This document shows, piece after piece, positions 27,801 to 35,976 of a stretch of DNA of 64,000 bases. Location: assembly GCA_013289665.1 (NCBI GenBank), contig JABCZN010000004.1, positions 186,001-250,000 on the forward strand. The letters run 5' to 3'. The notes under the pieces were generated by a model. The model was not told where the DNA came from. It searched no databases and worked only from the letters and a program-made list of their open reading frames with translations. Numbering within the stretch: the first letter of the stretch is position 1; every line of letters starts with the position of its first letter. The translations under genes and the position numbers were made by a program. Origin of the DNA: Acidobacteriota bacterium. Lineage in GTDB: Bacteria > Acidobacteriota > Terriglobia > Acidiferrales > UBA7541.

Positions 27801-28085
27801 CAACCCTTGCCGGGAACGTATGGCAATGTTGGGCGTAACATTCTCGAAGCTCCGGGATTGACGGAAACAGACCTCTCGCTAACTAAATTGTTTACATTTT
27901 CCGAGCGACTGCGCCTGCAATTCCGCACAGAAGTATTCAATCTGTTCAATCACACGAACTTCAACGCACCGAATCCAGTTGTGTACGCATCGGCGGCCGG
28001 AGGGCCATCCCCTACCGCCGGGGTCATCACGGCCACCACCACCACCTCCAGGCAGATTCAATTCGGGTTGAAATTGCTCTGGTGA
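24891..28085 (+). CDS. TonB-dependent receptor, Oar-like
   Basis: This 1064-residue outer membrane receptor has a signal peptide ending near LSSAQ, a carboxypeptidase-regulatory-like domain (GTVSDSSGAAIPGVAIEVRN), a plug with SEKQVKDLPLNGRSYDQLI, and a barrel ending FGLKLLW. The plug contains the typical phrase PGAQVNIATASGSNQFHGS. GGAGGG upstream of the ATG is a good ribosome site. It begins 200 bases after the sulfur operon and converges with the beta-helix gene. Because of the gap it is probably a separate unit, so its substrate cannot be inferred. Confidence 0.92.
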   Translation: MSFQGIGKGYSKCVFRSGFLLLGVWLSLATLSSAQQDASIQGTVSDSSGAAIPGVAIEVRNLETGALRNLLTDEAGGFDATSLPVGRYALKAEKPGFRGVEKTGISLALGQRETVDVVLQLGNVRQTVQVESAPTVVMISTEDVSGLVSEKQVKDLPLNGRSYDQLITLNPGIVNYTSQRAGGIGTSNSVVGNMFSASGRRPQENLYLLNGVEFTGASEINDTPGGVSGQLLGVDAVREFSVVKDTYGAEYGKRPGAQVNIATASGSNQFHGSGYEFLRNSALDARNYFDHGRIPGFRRNVFGGSVGGPIRKNKTFVFANYEGFRQSLGLSDLSLVPDDTSRARAVASVQPLLALWPVANGAEIPASTGTPSGIAEAFSNPNQRIREDFGTARLDQNFTDRDSLVAVYTADDSEAHSPASNPFTAVDISLREQVVSLSETHIFSSSVINKATFGFSRGAFFFNSGTTVNLPGWVNQGQPVGAIVVGGGTTLNGASQITNGGTNAGSNLRAARNLYTESDQVTLSHGKHLFTFGGWLQQLQSNDSLVQDQYGQVSFTSLQTFLQGNVSTYTYAPSHTPLSWRSTEGAFFAEDVIKVTPSWELRVGFRGESTNGWNEAHGRATNYAFDSSGVIETQPVVGGSALAVNNAKLLPAPRIGTAWSPFASKKTVIRAGFGVYYALLDNLSYRLDQNGPYNSVFAVKNLPFSSIAPNVAYSGAKVIPSGVEPDLRTPTVESWSLKIEQELSTNTSLGVSYIGSHGYHELLSADANLPASTICPASPCPRGYPDGAYYYPAGAALLNRAVWNTTHWLSEGISSYHGLEVDVNHRLGHGLQFRGVYTFSKSLDDGDNMNTSVATNSPAFLANPLQPKSDYGRASFDVRHAAVIHATYDLPFGRSGESQAHPRVKQLIGNWQLSGIQTLQSGLPFTPQLSYNPSNDGDTRNPVRPSWNPNFAGPVILGGPNHFFNPSAFIQPLPGTYGNVGRNILEAPGLTETDLSLTKLFTFSERLRLQFRTEVFNLFNHTNFNAPNPVVYASAAGGPSPTAGVITATTTTSRQIQFGLKLLW

Positions 28086-28208
28086 ACCGTACCCGGAATT
28101 CGGAGCGCAACAATCCTGCTTGCACCAGGACACTTCGATCAGCTGGACTCCGATTGCACGGGGGCGGCGATTAACCGAGACTCCGGGGCGTCGAGGAGGA
28201 TCACCTTT

Positions 28209-30173
28209 TCACTGAGCCTCCAATTCCATGAGGGAATAGAGAGGTTCTCCGAGGACGCTTCTGACCGCGAGGCCAATTTCTGCCGGGCCGAGGAACTCGT
28301 GCCACTCCCGCACAGTTGTTCCATCGGGAGCGACGAGGCGCGTCTTTGTCAGCGAAGGAGATTCGTGGTCAAGCGGGGAGGATGCCTTGATGCCGCTAAG
28401 GTCGAGATCGCGAATTGCATTTTCTAGCGATTCAGATGAATTCGGATGCCTCAGACTGAGGGTGATCTTCAACCGCAGGCCGCTGGCCCGAAACTGGGTG
28501 TAGAGATTCTTCAAGATCATTAATTGCCCCGCGGCCGCGGGGTCGAATAATCCCGCGGTATCCATGCTCGCTGGAATTTCGGAAATGACCGTCCATCCAG
28601 GGAGCGTTGCGCGACCTGTATCCCCGGCAATCTTAGTGGCCTGGATGCCGCTTATGCTTTTTGCTTCTTGCGGACGCTGGCCACCGAGACACCGTGCTAG
28701 GACCTTCTCAGTCTTCCAAGTACTTCCATGTTCTTGCCCCGCGCCGCTGCGGTACTCTTCGAATGTCTTATAGGTACGACCGCCAAAAATCCAGGTGGAG
28801 CCGTCATTTCCGCATGTTGTGTACCGGTTGTCTTGAAACGACATTTTGTTGTTGCTGTCGAGAACCAAAGGAGAGCCGGAGTAAATATGGTTTTCGCGGA
28901 AATCGTTCTGTGAACCCCGAATGTTGGCACGGTTAAGAATGGCTGGAAAGCTGCCGGGCGGGGTCCAATAGACAGTGTTTTTCTCCACACCAAGGTTTTC
29001 GATCACCCCGTTATTCCACGTCCAAAGGAAAATAGCGCCCTGGTAGCGCGCCATGCGCGGACTTCTGGCGTTGTTGATGCAGAGATTTCCCTTGACCAGG
29101 CTGTCGCGGGTGACGTATCCGGCGCCGAATACGGCAATGCAATAGCCCTGCGTGTCGTGTGCGTAGCTCTCGAGCACGGAATTGCGCGTGTTGCCCCAAT
29201 CGATATCGAAAGCGCCGCCATCAACGCCGGGGCTATCCGTCAGAAACGCCTCGCTCCTGCTGACCACGCAGTCCGTGCACATCCATGTCCAGATGGCATT
29301 GGGCGTGCCGATCGTTTGGGTGGGTTGCATGCCCGTGTGCCACGCGGCACTCGTGTCAATCAGGCCGTCCTTCACGCGAAACAGAATGATGCCGTCGCCA
29401 TACAAGTCGTGCACCGCGGAATTGCGCACGATCACGTGTGAACACCAGTCCTGCTCGGGGACCTCGCCGAAGTTGCCGCCGCCGATCAGGATGCCGGACC
29501 ACTGGTTGGTTTCATAGGCAGTGACCCCATCCACGAGTACATCATCGAAGCGCTGGCCAAGCTTTCCCGGCGAAATCACAACCAATCCGCTTTCTTTGTT
29601 TTTTACTTCGCCGCCATGCACATCGTGGACCAGCAGATTTCTGACGTGAATGTGATGAAGCGTGCCCGTTTGACCGCTGACAAAAACGCCAAAGATCGTG
29701 CCGCCTGAAAACTCGATCGAATCCACATCCCAATATTCCTGATCGAAGAGTTTGAAGGCTTCTTCATCGTACTTGCCCGCGATCACTTTGGGCCTCGCAC
29801 CTTGCCCATAGGCCGACAAATGGATTGCGGCTGTTGGCGAACCGGAACCTTTCGGCCAAAGGATGCCATGGCATTCGGTGCCTCGCTTCAGGTAAATGGC
29901 GTCCCCGGGCAGAAAGGAGCGTGCGTTAACTGCATCGAGCGTGTTCCAGGGTTTTAGAGGCGAACGCCCGTCACCATCGGTCTCTCCAACTCGGCAATCG
30001 ACGTAATAATTGATTCCTTCGGTTTTTCCCTCTGCAGCATCCGGTGAGCCTTGGTTGGCGTTGCCAATTGCAACTCGAGAGATGAGATTGGTATGTGTTT
30101 CAGAAAAGCCTGGATGAAAGGTCTGGAACAGCAAGATCGCAGTGCTCGCCAGACAAAGAAAACCTCGATTCAT
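28209..30173 (-). CDS. Secreted right-handed beta-helix protein with C-terminal redoxin-like tail
   Basis: This is a 654-residue exported protein (signal peptide at the N-terminus) of the parallel beta-helix type, as in polysaccharide lyases and glycosidases of pectic polymers. The start of the helix has YYVDCRVGETDGDGRSPLKPW and repeated coil-like strands run from about 60 to 470 (for example LLVHDVHGG, GDGIILFR). After residue about 530 the pattern changes: LKNLYTQFRASGLRLKITLS, then TRLVAPDGTTVREWHEFL, which resembles a peroxiredoxin-like fold without catalytic cysteines. It is the last gene of the carbohydrate locus, 86 bases after the epimerase. No catalytic residues can be named. Confidence 0.78.
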   Translation of the reverse strand: MNRGFLCLASTAILLFQTFHPGFSETHTNLISRVAIGNANQGSPDAAEGKTEGINYYVDCRVGETDGDGRSPLKPWNTLDAVNARSFLPGDAIYLKRGTECHGILWPKGSGSPTAAIHLSAYGQGARPKVIAGKYDEEAFKLFDQEYWDVDSIEFSGGTIFGVFVSGQTGTLHHIHVRNLLVHDVHGGEVKNKESGLVVISPGKLGQRFDDVLVDGVTAYETNQWSGILIGGGNFGEVPEQDWCSHVIVRNSAVHDLYGDGIILFRVKDGLIDTSAAWHTGMQPTQTIGTPNAIWTWMCTDCVVSRSEAFLTDSPGVDGGAFDIDWGNTRNSVLESYAHDTQGYCIAVFGAGYVTRDSLVKGNLCINNARSPRMARYQGAIFLWTWNNGVIENLGVEKNTVYWTPPGSFPAILNRANIRGSQNDFRENHIYSGSPLVLDSNNKMSFQDNRYTTCGNDGSTWIFGGRTYKTFEEYRSGAGQEHGSTWKTEKVLARCLGGQRPQEAKSISGIQATKIAGDTGRATLPGWTVISEIPASMDTAGLFDPAAAGQLMILKNLYTQFRASGLRLKITLSLRHPNSSESLENAIRDLDLSGIKASSPLDHESPSLTKTRLVAPDGTTVREWHEFLGPAEIGLAVRSVLGEPLYSLMELEAQ

Positions 30174-30259
30174 TTGCGTCTCCCAGCTTGTGGAATGAAT
30201 GGATGAATTTTCCTCGATGAAAACCGTTGTGCCGTCGGTTTAAATCGAAGGAAAGGCCA

Positions 30260-30955
30260 CTACTCTTTCTGGCCGTAGTAAGCCTTGCTGCCGTGTTTTC
30301 GGAAGAAATGCTTCTCCTGAAGCGGCTTGGAAATGGGGCGCGCTTTTGGATTTGCGACAAGGGTCTCGAGCGCCATGGCGGCGATCTCTTCCAGTACCAC
30401 GGCGTTGTGCGCAGCGGCTGCCGGCGTTTCTCCCCAGCAAAAAGGAGCGTGGCCGGCCACGAGCACGCCCGGGACATGAAGAGGATCCTGTTTCCCCAGG
30501 CAGCGCGCGATGGCACGGCCGGTATTCGTTTCGTAGTCCGAGCGGATTTGCGTGGGCGTGAGCGGCTTCGTGACGGGAACACAGCCATGAAAATAGTCGG
30601 CGTGAGTGGTGCCGAAACATGGTATCGCGCGCCCGGCCTGCGCCCAGGAAGTTGCGGCGCGCGAATGCGTGTGCGCTACTCCGCCGAGGTTGGGGAAGGT
30701 ATTGTAAAGGATGAGATGTGTCGGAAGATCGGAGGACGGCCGCAGGGAACCTTCGACAATGCTTCCTTCGAGGTCCACAACGACCAAATCTTCCGGCTTC
30801 ATCGTGTTGTAAGCCACCCCGCTTGGCTTGATGACCACAAGTCCTTCTTCACGCGCGATCCCGCTGGCATTTCCAAAAGTGTAGAGAACCAGGCCTCTCC
30901 GCACCAGTTCCAGATTCGCTTCCAGCACTTCGTCGCGCAACCTCTGGAGTTTCAT
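30260..30955 (-). CDS. araD: L-ribulose-5-phosphate 4-epimerase
   Basis: This is a 231-residue class II aldolase-fold zinc enzyme that converts L-ribulose 5-phosphate to D-xylulose 5-phosphate, the last step of L-arabinose catabolism. The zinc-binding histidines are in GGVAHTHSRAATSWA, and FGTTHADYFHG is the adjacent signature. The N-terminal GLVVIKPSGVAYN is also typical. The start overlaps the end of the ribulokinase gene by four bases, so the two are translationally coupled. Confidence 0.95.
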   Translation of the reverse strand: MKLQRLRDEVLEANLELVRRGLVLYTFGNASGIAREEGLVVIKPSGVAYNTMKPEDLVVVDLEGSIVEGSLRPSSDLPTHLILYNTFPNLGGVAHTHSRAATSWAQAGRAIPCFGTTHADYFHGCVPVTKPLTPTQIRSDYETNTGRAIARCLGKQDPLHVPGVLVAGHAPFCWGETPAAAAHNAVVLEEIAAMALETLVANPKARPISKPLQEKHFFRKHGSKAYYGQKE

Positions 30956-32535
30956 ACGGTGCCTCGCGCGGCGGCGGCAATTCTGCGCAATGCCGGCAGG
31001 ACGCCGCCCGCAAGCATGGGTTTCGAATTCACTGCGCCAAAGCCAAAGTACAATTCGCGATAAATCTGATAAAGGTCCTCGTAGACGCGAGCGGAGGCTT
31101 GGTCGGGTTCCACCACGAGATAATCGGGGCAGATCGCATCTTGCGCCGCTTGGATGGACCGGAACGTGCCCGCTGCGAGAAACGCAAAGATGGAGGAACC
31201 CAGGCTGGTTACTTCGGATTTCGGCACCATGACGGGTTTATTCAAAACGTTGGCGTACACATGATTCAGCACGGCGTTCTTCTGGGGAATTCCGCCGGCA
31301 TTGATCACGCGCTCGACCGGTACGCCGTACTCCGCCATTCGTTCGAGGATGACGCGGGTGTGAAAAGCAGTGCCTTCGATGGCGGCGAAGAGTTCGTCTT
31401 GCGGGGTGCTGGTCATATTCCAGCCGAGAGTGATTCCGCCGAGCTCGGGGTTGACGAGGATGGTGCGGTCGCCGTTGTCCCACGTCATGCGAAGAAGGCC
31501 CGTTTGACCGGGCCGATATTTGTCGAGGCCAGTGGCGAGTTCTTTGACGGAAGTTCCGGCGCGGCGTGCGATGGTCCCAAACAAATCGCCGGTGGCGGAT
31601 AGGCCGGCTTCAACGCCGGTTCGTCTGGGATCGATGGAGCCTTTGACGACACCGCATACGCCAGGAATCTGGTGCGCCTCGTCGCTGATGGCCATGATGC
31701 AGGTGGCGGTGCCGATGACGTTGGAAACATCGCCCGGCCGCGCGCCCGCTCCAATTGCATCCCAGTGCGCGTCGAAGGCGCCCACGGGAATGGGAATGCC
31801 CGGGGGCAAACCAAGTTTCTCCGCCCAGTTTGGACACAGGGTTCCCGCGATGGTGTCGCTCGCAGCGTATTTTCCGTTCAACTTCGAGCGAATTCCATTT
31901 AGGAGCGGGTCGACCGCTTCCAGGAAGTCCTCCGGCGGCAATCCTCCCAGCGATTCGTTCCACATCCACTTGTGACCCATGGCGCAGATTGACCGCGGCG
32001 CCTTCGCGGCATCTTTCACATCGCACAGCACGGCCGTGAGCATGTCGCAATGCTCGAAGGCAGTTACGAAGCGGCTGCGCTTTAGAGGTTGTGTCCGCAG
32101 CCAGTGCAGGAGTTTCGAAAAACCCCACTCCGACGAATAAACGCCGCCACACCACTGGATCGCTTCGAGGTTGCGCTTGTGGGCCATCTCGGTGATAAGA
32201 GCGGCTTCCCGCCATGCGCGGTGATCACACCACAGGTAATAGTCGTCGAGCGGTTCCAACCCTTCGCCGACGGGAATGACACTTGAGCCGGTGGTGTCGA
32301 GCGCCAGCGCGGCGATTTGATTTCCTGGAACGTTGGCTGTGTGCAAGGCTCCGCTCATGGCTTCGGCCAGAGCCCGCATGTGATCCGCGTGACTCTGCGT
32401 GGCGCGATCCGGATCATCCTTGGTCCGGTGAAGCGGGTATTCCGACACCGCGGAACCCAGCCGCCCGCGCTCGCTGTCAACAATCGCGACGCGAACGCTT
32501 AATGTTCCAAAATCTACGCCTGCCACGATCGCCAT
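30952..32535 (-). CDS. araB: Ribulokinase
   Basis: This is a 527-residue FGGY-family sugar kinase that phosphorylates L-ribulose at O5 using ATP. The N-terminal ATPase motif is GVDFGTLSVRVAIVD. The catalytic aspartate is expected in PVGAFDAHWDAIGAG, and the C-terminal AGGIPQKNAVLNHVYANV is the FGGY signature. It overlaps araD by four bases and follows the isomerase-like gene after 47 bases. Confidence 0.95.
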   Translation of the reverse strand: MAIVAGVDFGTLSVRVAIVDSERGRLGSAVSEYPLHRTKDDPDRATQSHADHMRALAEAMSGALHTANVPGNQIAALALDTTGSSVIPVGEGLEPLDDYYLWCDHRAWREAALITEMAHKRNLEAIQWCGGVYSSEWGFSKLLHWLRTQPLKRSRFVTAFEHCDMLTAVLCDVKDAAKAPRSICAMGHKWMWNESLGGLPPEDFLEAVDPLLNGIRSKLNGKYAASDTIAGTLCPNWAEKLGLPPGIPIPVGAFDAHWDAIGAGARPGDVSNVIGTATCIMAISDEAHQIPGVCGVVKGSIDPRRTGVEAGLSATGDLFGTIARRAGTSVKELATGLDKYRPGQTGLLRMTWDNGDRTILVNPELGGITLGWNMTSTPQDELFAAIEGTAFHTRVILERMAEYGVPVERVINAGGIPQKNAVLNHVYANVLNKPVMVPKSEVTSLGSSIFAFLAAGTFRSIQAAQDAICPDYLVVEPDQASARVYEDLYQIYRELYFGFGAVNSKPMLAGGVLPALRRIAAAARGTV

Positions 32536-32582
32536 AAGCCCTTATTTCGACTCCTTGCACGCAAAACTCTCAAAGCAACTGC

Positions 32583-34013
32583 TCACCCATGCGACTGCTG
32601 CCGCGCATGCCAGTAGGTGTCCCACCCCAGGTATCGGGTGGCGGCTTCGTGAACAATTCCGGGAACAGTAGAAAAATTCGCGGCGACATGGTGTTCAAAA
32701 CCGTTTTCGCAGATGTAGCGAAGGAGTTGCTGCAAGTGGGGAATCTCCACTACTCCAGCGCCGCCAAACGTTTCCAGTGGATCATCCGTAAAATTGCCGC
32801 CGCCCACATAACCCCGGATTCTGCCCGACCGGTCGTCGGTAGAGAAACGGGCGTAGCTCATGGGGCCGGACTTGACGCGGCCGACGCAGGTGCCAAACGT
32901 GTTGTCCTTGCCCACCGTTCCCGCAATAATTTCCTGATAGTCCATCTTCACATCACGAAAGAAGTGCTTGGGCAGGTTGCTGCAATGGAAACAGACCGCT
33001 TTGTCGGGGTGGCTGCCATAGTTATTGTTCCAGTCGAGCAGCGCGCTGGGAGATTCCGAAGCCAGCCGCAGGCAATGCATGCTGAGCACGCCGCACACGT
33101 CAACTTCGCAGGCGCTCGAGAGCAGGTTGTCGCTCATCATGCTCATGACGGTGCAGGGGACAACGCCGAGATTTTCCTCTATGGAGGTCCAGCACTGCAC
33201 GGCGCTGATCTGAACGCTGGCAGCGCTCATCCACCGGTCGACGACCGCGCCAAGCTTGGCCATCTTCAACAGTGCGGCTTGCGGCACGCCGGAGGTGGAG
33301 ACGTATTTCTGAATGGTCTGCAATTTTCGCAAGGCTTCGTCGTCGTCGTCGCGCATGCGGCTGATGCTTCCCAGAACTTCTGAGAGATCCAAGGTCTCGA
33401 CGGAAATGCCGGAGGCTTCGAGAAGCTTTTCGCTGTAGCGGACCGTGTTGAACGCCGCGGGCCGCGCACCGATGGCGCCAATGCGGAGATTTCGAAGGCC
33501 GTTTACGACCCGGCAAACGCCCGCAAACCAGGCCAGGTCTTTCTTGAACTCTTCCGAAGTCGGAGCCACCGTGTGGAGCGTCGTCAGCGAGTAAGGAATT
33601 CCGTACTGCTTGAGGTTGTTGCAAGCCGACATTTTTCCGCAAAAGCTGTCGCGGCGATGGGCGATGGTCATTTTGGAAGGCGCATCCGGCGTGGCCTGAA
33701 CCAGGACCGGCACATTCAGCCGGGCAAGCCGCAGCGTATCCGCAATGGCGCGTTCATCGCCAAAGTTTGGAAGAGTGACAATTACGCCGTCGATGCGCTC
33801 GCTGGCCGCTCGAAACAGCGCTGCACAGCGTTTCGCTTCCTCGTGCGTCTCCACCGCACCATGCTTGCTTTGCTCCGGGGTGAGCACCACCACGTCGATG
33901 CCTGCGCTTTCGAGCACTTCTAACATTTCGTCCCGCCCCGTTTTTGCGAGATGATCGGGAAAAAATCCCCGGTTCCCGACGATCAACCCCACGGTCATTC
34001 TGGACTTTCCCAT
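32583..34013 (-). CDS. L-fucose/L-arabinose isomerase family protein
   Basis: This is a 476-residue sugar-isomerase-fold protein. The N-terminal half shows VGLIVGNRGFFPDHLAKTGR and the family phrase GVIVTLPNFGDERAIADTL. It contains the FucI/AraA-like ending with GYVGGGNFTDDP and FSTVPGIVHEAATRYLGWD. The ATG at 34013 is chosen because GGGGGAAGGAAAG lies directly upstream; a GTG at 34040 lacks a site. No canonical araA is present in the locus, while araB and araD follow directly, so this protein probably supplies L-ribulose from L-arabinose, replacing AraA (inference). Confidence 0.88.
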   Translation of the reverse strand: MGKSRMTVGLIVGNRGFFPDHLAKTGRDEMLEVLESAGIDVVVLTPEQSKHGAVETHEEAKRCAALFRAASERIDGVIVTLPNFGDERAIADTLRLARLNVPVLVQATPDAPSKMTIAHRRDSFCGKMSACNNLKQYGIPYSLTTLHTVAPTSEEFKKDLAWFAGVCRVVNGLRNLRIGAIGARPAAFNTVRYSEKLLEASGISVETLDLSEVLGSISRMRDDDDEALRKLQTIQKYVSTSGVPQAALLKMAKLGAVVDRWMSAASVQISAVQCWTSIEENLGVVPCTVMSMMSDNLLSSACEVDVCGVLSMHCLRLASESPSALLDWNNNYGSHPDKAVCFHCSNLPKHFFRDVKMDYQEIIAGTVGKDNTFGTCVGRVKSGPMSYARFSTDDRSGRIRGYVGGGNFTDDPLETFGGAGVVEIPHLQQLLRYICENGFEHHVAANFSTVPGIVHEAATRYLGWDTYWHARQQSHG

Positions 34014-34040
34014 CTTTCCTTCCCCCTTATGAGGTTGCAC

Positions 34041-34259
34041 TTAGACGCGATTTCGACCTGGCGCGAAATAGACGCAGTAAACAATTCCCAATAGGAATAG
34101 CACCCCACCCCACCAGACATTGGCGTGCACCTGAAAGAGCACCACCGGCTTTTCCGGGGGATGCACAAGCTCATAGATACCCGCGCAAAAAATCAGCAGC
34201 CCATTCACCAAGAGCGAGATGCCTACAAAAAACCAGATTGAGATGCCGCCGCTGCGCAT
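34041..34259 (-). CDS. Small two-helix membrane protein next to the symporter
   Basis: This 72-residue protein has two hydrophobic segments (FFVGISLLVNGLLIFCAGIY and WWGGVLFLLGIVYCVYF), separated by a short polar loop with HPPEKP. It ends in a basic PGRNRV. The gene fits with only six bases to the symporter stop and 27 to the isomerase start, so it is almost certainly translated as part of the operon. It is not a recognised family; it may be a helper of the SSS transporter. Confidence 0.7.
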   Translation of the reverse strand: MRSGGISIWFFVGISLLVNGLLIFCAGIYELVHPPEKPVVLFQVHANVWWGGVLFLLGIVYCVYFAPGRNRV

Positions 34260-34265
34260 TTGCCC

Positions 34266-35975
34266 TCACCAAAACAAAAAGTTCAACGTCACAAAAAGCA
34301 CGGCTACGACCGCGGCCCAAAAGATCGGCCGCCGATAGAAAGGCATCTGCCGATCCGACGGAATCTCTGTCGCGCCATATACCAGGCCAGCCAACTCTGA
34401 ATCGGGCTTCGGTTTCGTCACCAGGCTGACGCCAACCGTGACAACCACGCACACCACCCACGACCATAGCGCGCGATACATGTTTTCTGCCATATCCCGC
34501 GCGTGCGTGGAGAGCGCCACATAGCGTAGCGCTGAAGGATCGATCTTTACCCACGCCCACATGCCGATGGACGACGCCGTGCCTGCCAGGAGTCCCCAGA
34601 ATCCGCCGGCGGGCGTCGTGCGTTTCCAGAGCATCCCCAGCACCACGGTGCCAAACAGTGGAGCGATGAAGAAACTGAAGAGCGCCTGAACGTAATCCAT
34701 GATGCTCAGGAACTGCATCACCAGGTAGGCGGTGCCGACGCTGATCAGCACGCCCCAGATCGTGGCCCAGCGTCCCATTCGCACATATTCCGCATCGCTG
34801 GCCTTTTTATTGATCAGCGCGCCGTAAATGTCGTACGTCCACACCGTTGAAAATGCACTGACGTTTCCAGCCATGCCGGACATGAAACCTGCCATGAGCG
34901 CCGTAATTCCCAAGCCCAGCAACCCGGGCCCGCAATACCGCGCCAGCATCAGCGGCAGAACTTCGTTGTAGCTGTGTCCACCCGTCGCCAGCGCCGCGCT
35001 TTCTCCCGTGAGTTTCACGGGGAGAACGGCGATTGCCAGCAATCCCGGCAAAATCACGATAAATGGAACAAACATTTTGAATGCCGCGCCGATGATGGGA
35101 GCCATCTTGGCAGCCCGCAGATCCTTGGCGGCGAGCACGCGCTGCACCACCAGAAAATCCGTCGTCCAGTAACCGAAGGAAATCACAGCACCCAATCCGA
35201 AAACAATTCCAGTCCAGTGAATCCCCATCGGATTGTCGCTGAATGAACCGAGCGTCCGCCAAAGGTGCGTATATTCCGCTGAAGCGTTCACGGCAATCTT
35301 GGCTTTAAGATTCTGCCAGCCTCCCGCTTCAACCAGTCCAAGAATGGGAATCAACAGCGAACCTGCCCAGATCAGGATGAACTGCAAAACCTCGTTGAAG
35401 ATCGCGGAACGCAGGCCGCCGAGGCCGACGTAGATCGCCACAGTTAACGATGAAACCCAAATGCTGAAATTGATGTTCCAACCCAGCACGACCTTCATGA
35501 CCAGCGCCATGGAGTACATGTTGATGCCACTCATCAGCACGGTCATCATCGCAAATGAAATCGCCGAGAGCGCGCGGCTCGGCTCTCCGAATCTCAACTT
35601 CAGGTAGCCAGGGACCGAATGTGTTTTCGAAATGTAATAGAACGGCATCATCACGATGCCCAGGAACAGCATCGCGGGAATAGCGCCGATCCAATACCAA
35701 TGCGCCGCCAGTATTCCGTATTGATAGGAAGCCGCGGCCCATCCCATCAGTTCGAGCGACCCGAGATTGGCAGACAGGAAGCTGAGACCCGCGATCCATG
35801 CGGTCATTTCCCGCCCCGCCATGAAATAGTCTTCGCTCGTCTTCGCTTGCCCCTTCAGGTAAAAACCAATCGCCAGAACCAGGGCAAAATAGAAAACGAT
35901 GATGACCAGATCCACCGAGGACAGGTGCACCATTCGCTGCGTGACCGGCAACGCGAACGCTGAAATCATGGGCAC
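34266..35975 (-). CDS. Sodium:solute symporter (SSS/SGLT family)
   Basis: This is an inner membrane transporter of 569 residues with about 14 transmembrane helices. The sequence FLSANLGSLELMGWAAASY near residue 70 is the substrate-site region of SGLT-like sugar transporters. It probably imports the monosaccharides released by the neighbouring hydrolases, with sodium. The start is uncertain: GTG at 35975 (with GGAG upstream), ATG at 35969, or ATG at 35933 where the first helix begins. The GH3 gene ends immediately upstream at 35977, so this is tightly coupled in the operon. Confidence 0.93.
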   Translation of the reverse strand: MPMISAFALPVTQRMVHLSSVDLVIIVFYFALVLAIGFYLKGQAKTSEDYFMAGREMTAWIAGLSFLSANLGSLELMGWAAASYQYGILAAHWYWIGAIPAMLFLGIVMMPFYYISKTHSVPGYLKLRFGEPSRALSAISFAMMTVLMSGINMYSMALVMKVVLGWNINFSIWVSSLTVAIYVGLGGLRSAIFNEVLQFILIWAGSLLIPILGLVEAGGWQNLKAKIAVNASAEYTHLWRTLGSFSDNPMGIHWTGIVFGLGAVISFGYWTTDFLVVQRVLAAKDLRAAKMAPIIGAAFKMFVPFIVILPGLLAIAVLPVKLTGESAALATGGHSYNEVLPLMLARYCGPGLLGLGITALMAGFMSGMAGNVSAFSTVWTYDIYGALINKKASDAEYVRMGRWATIWGVLISVGTAYLVMQFLSIMDYVQALFSFFIAPLFGTVVLGMLWKRTTPAGGFWGLLAGTASSIGMWAWVKIDPSALRYVALSTHARDMAENMYRALWSWVVCVVVTVGVSLVTKPKPDSELAGLVYGATEIPSDRQMPFYRRPIFWAAVVAVLFVTLNFLFW

Positions 35976-35976
35976 G

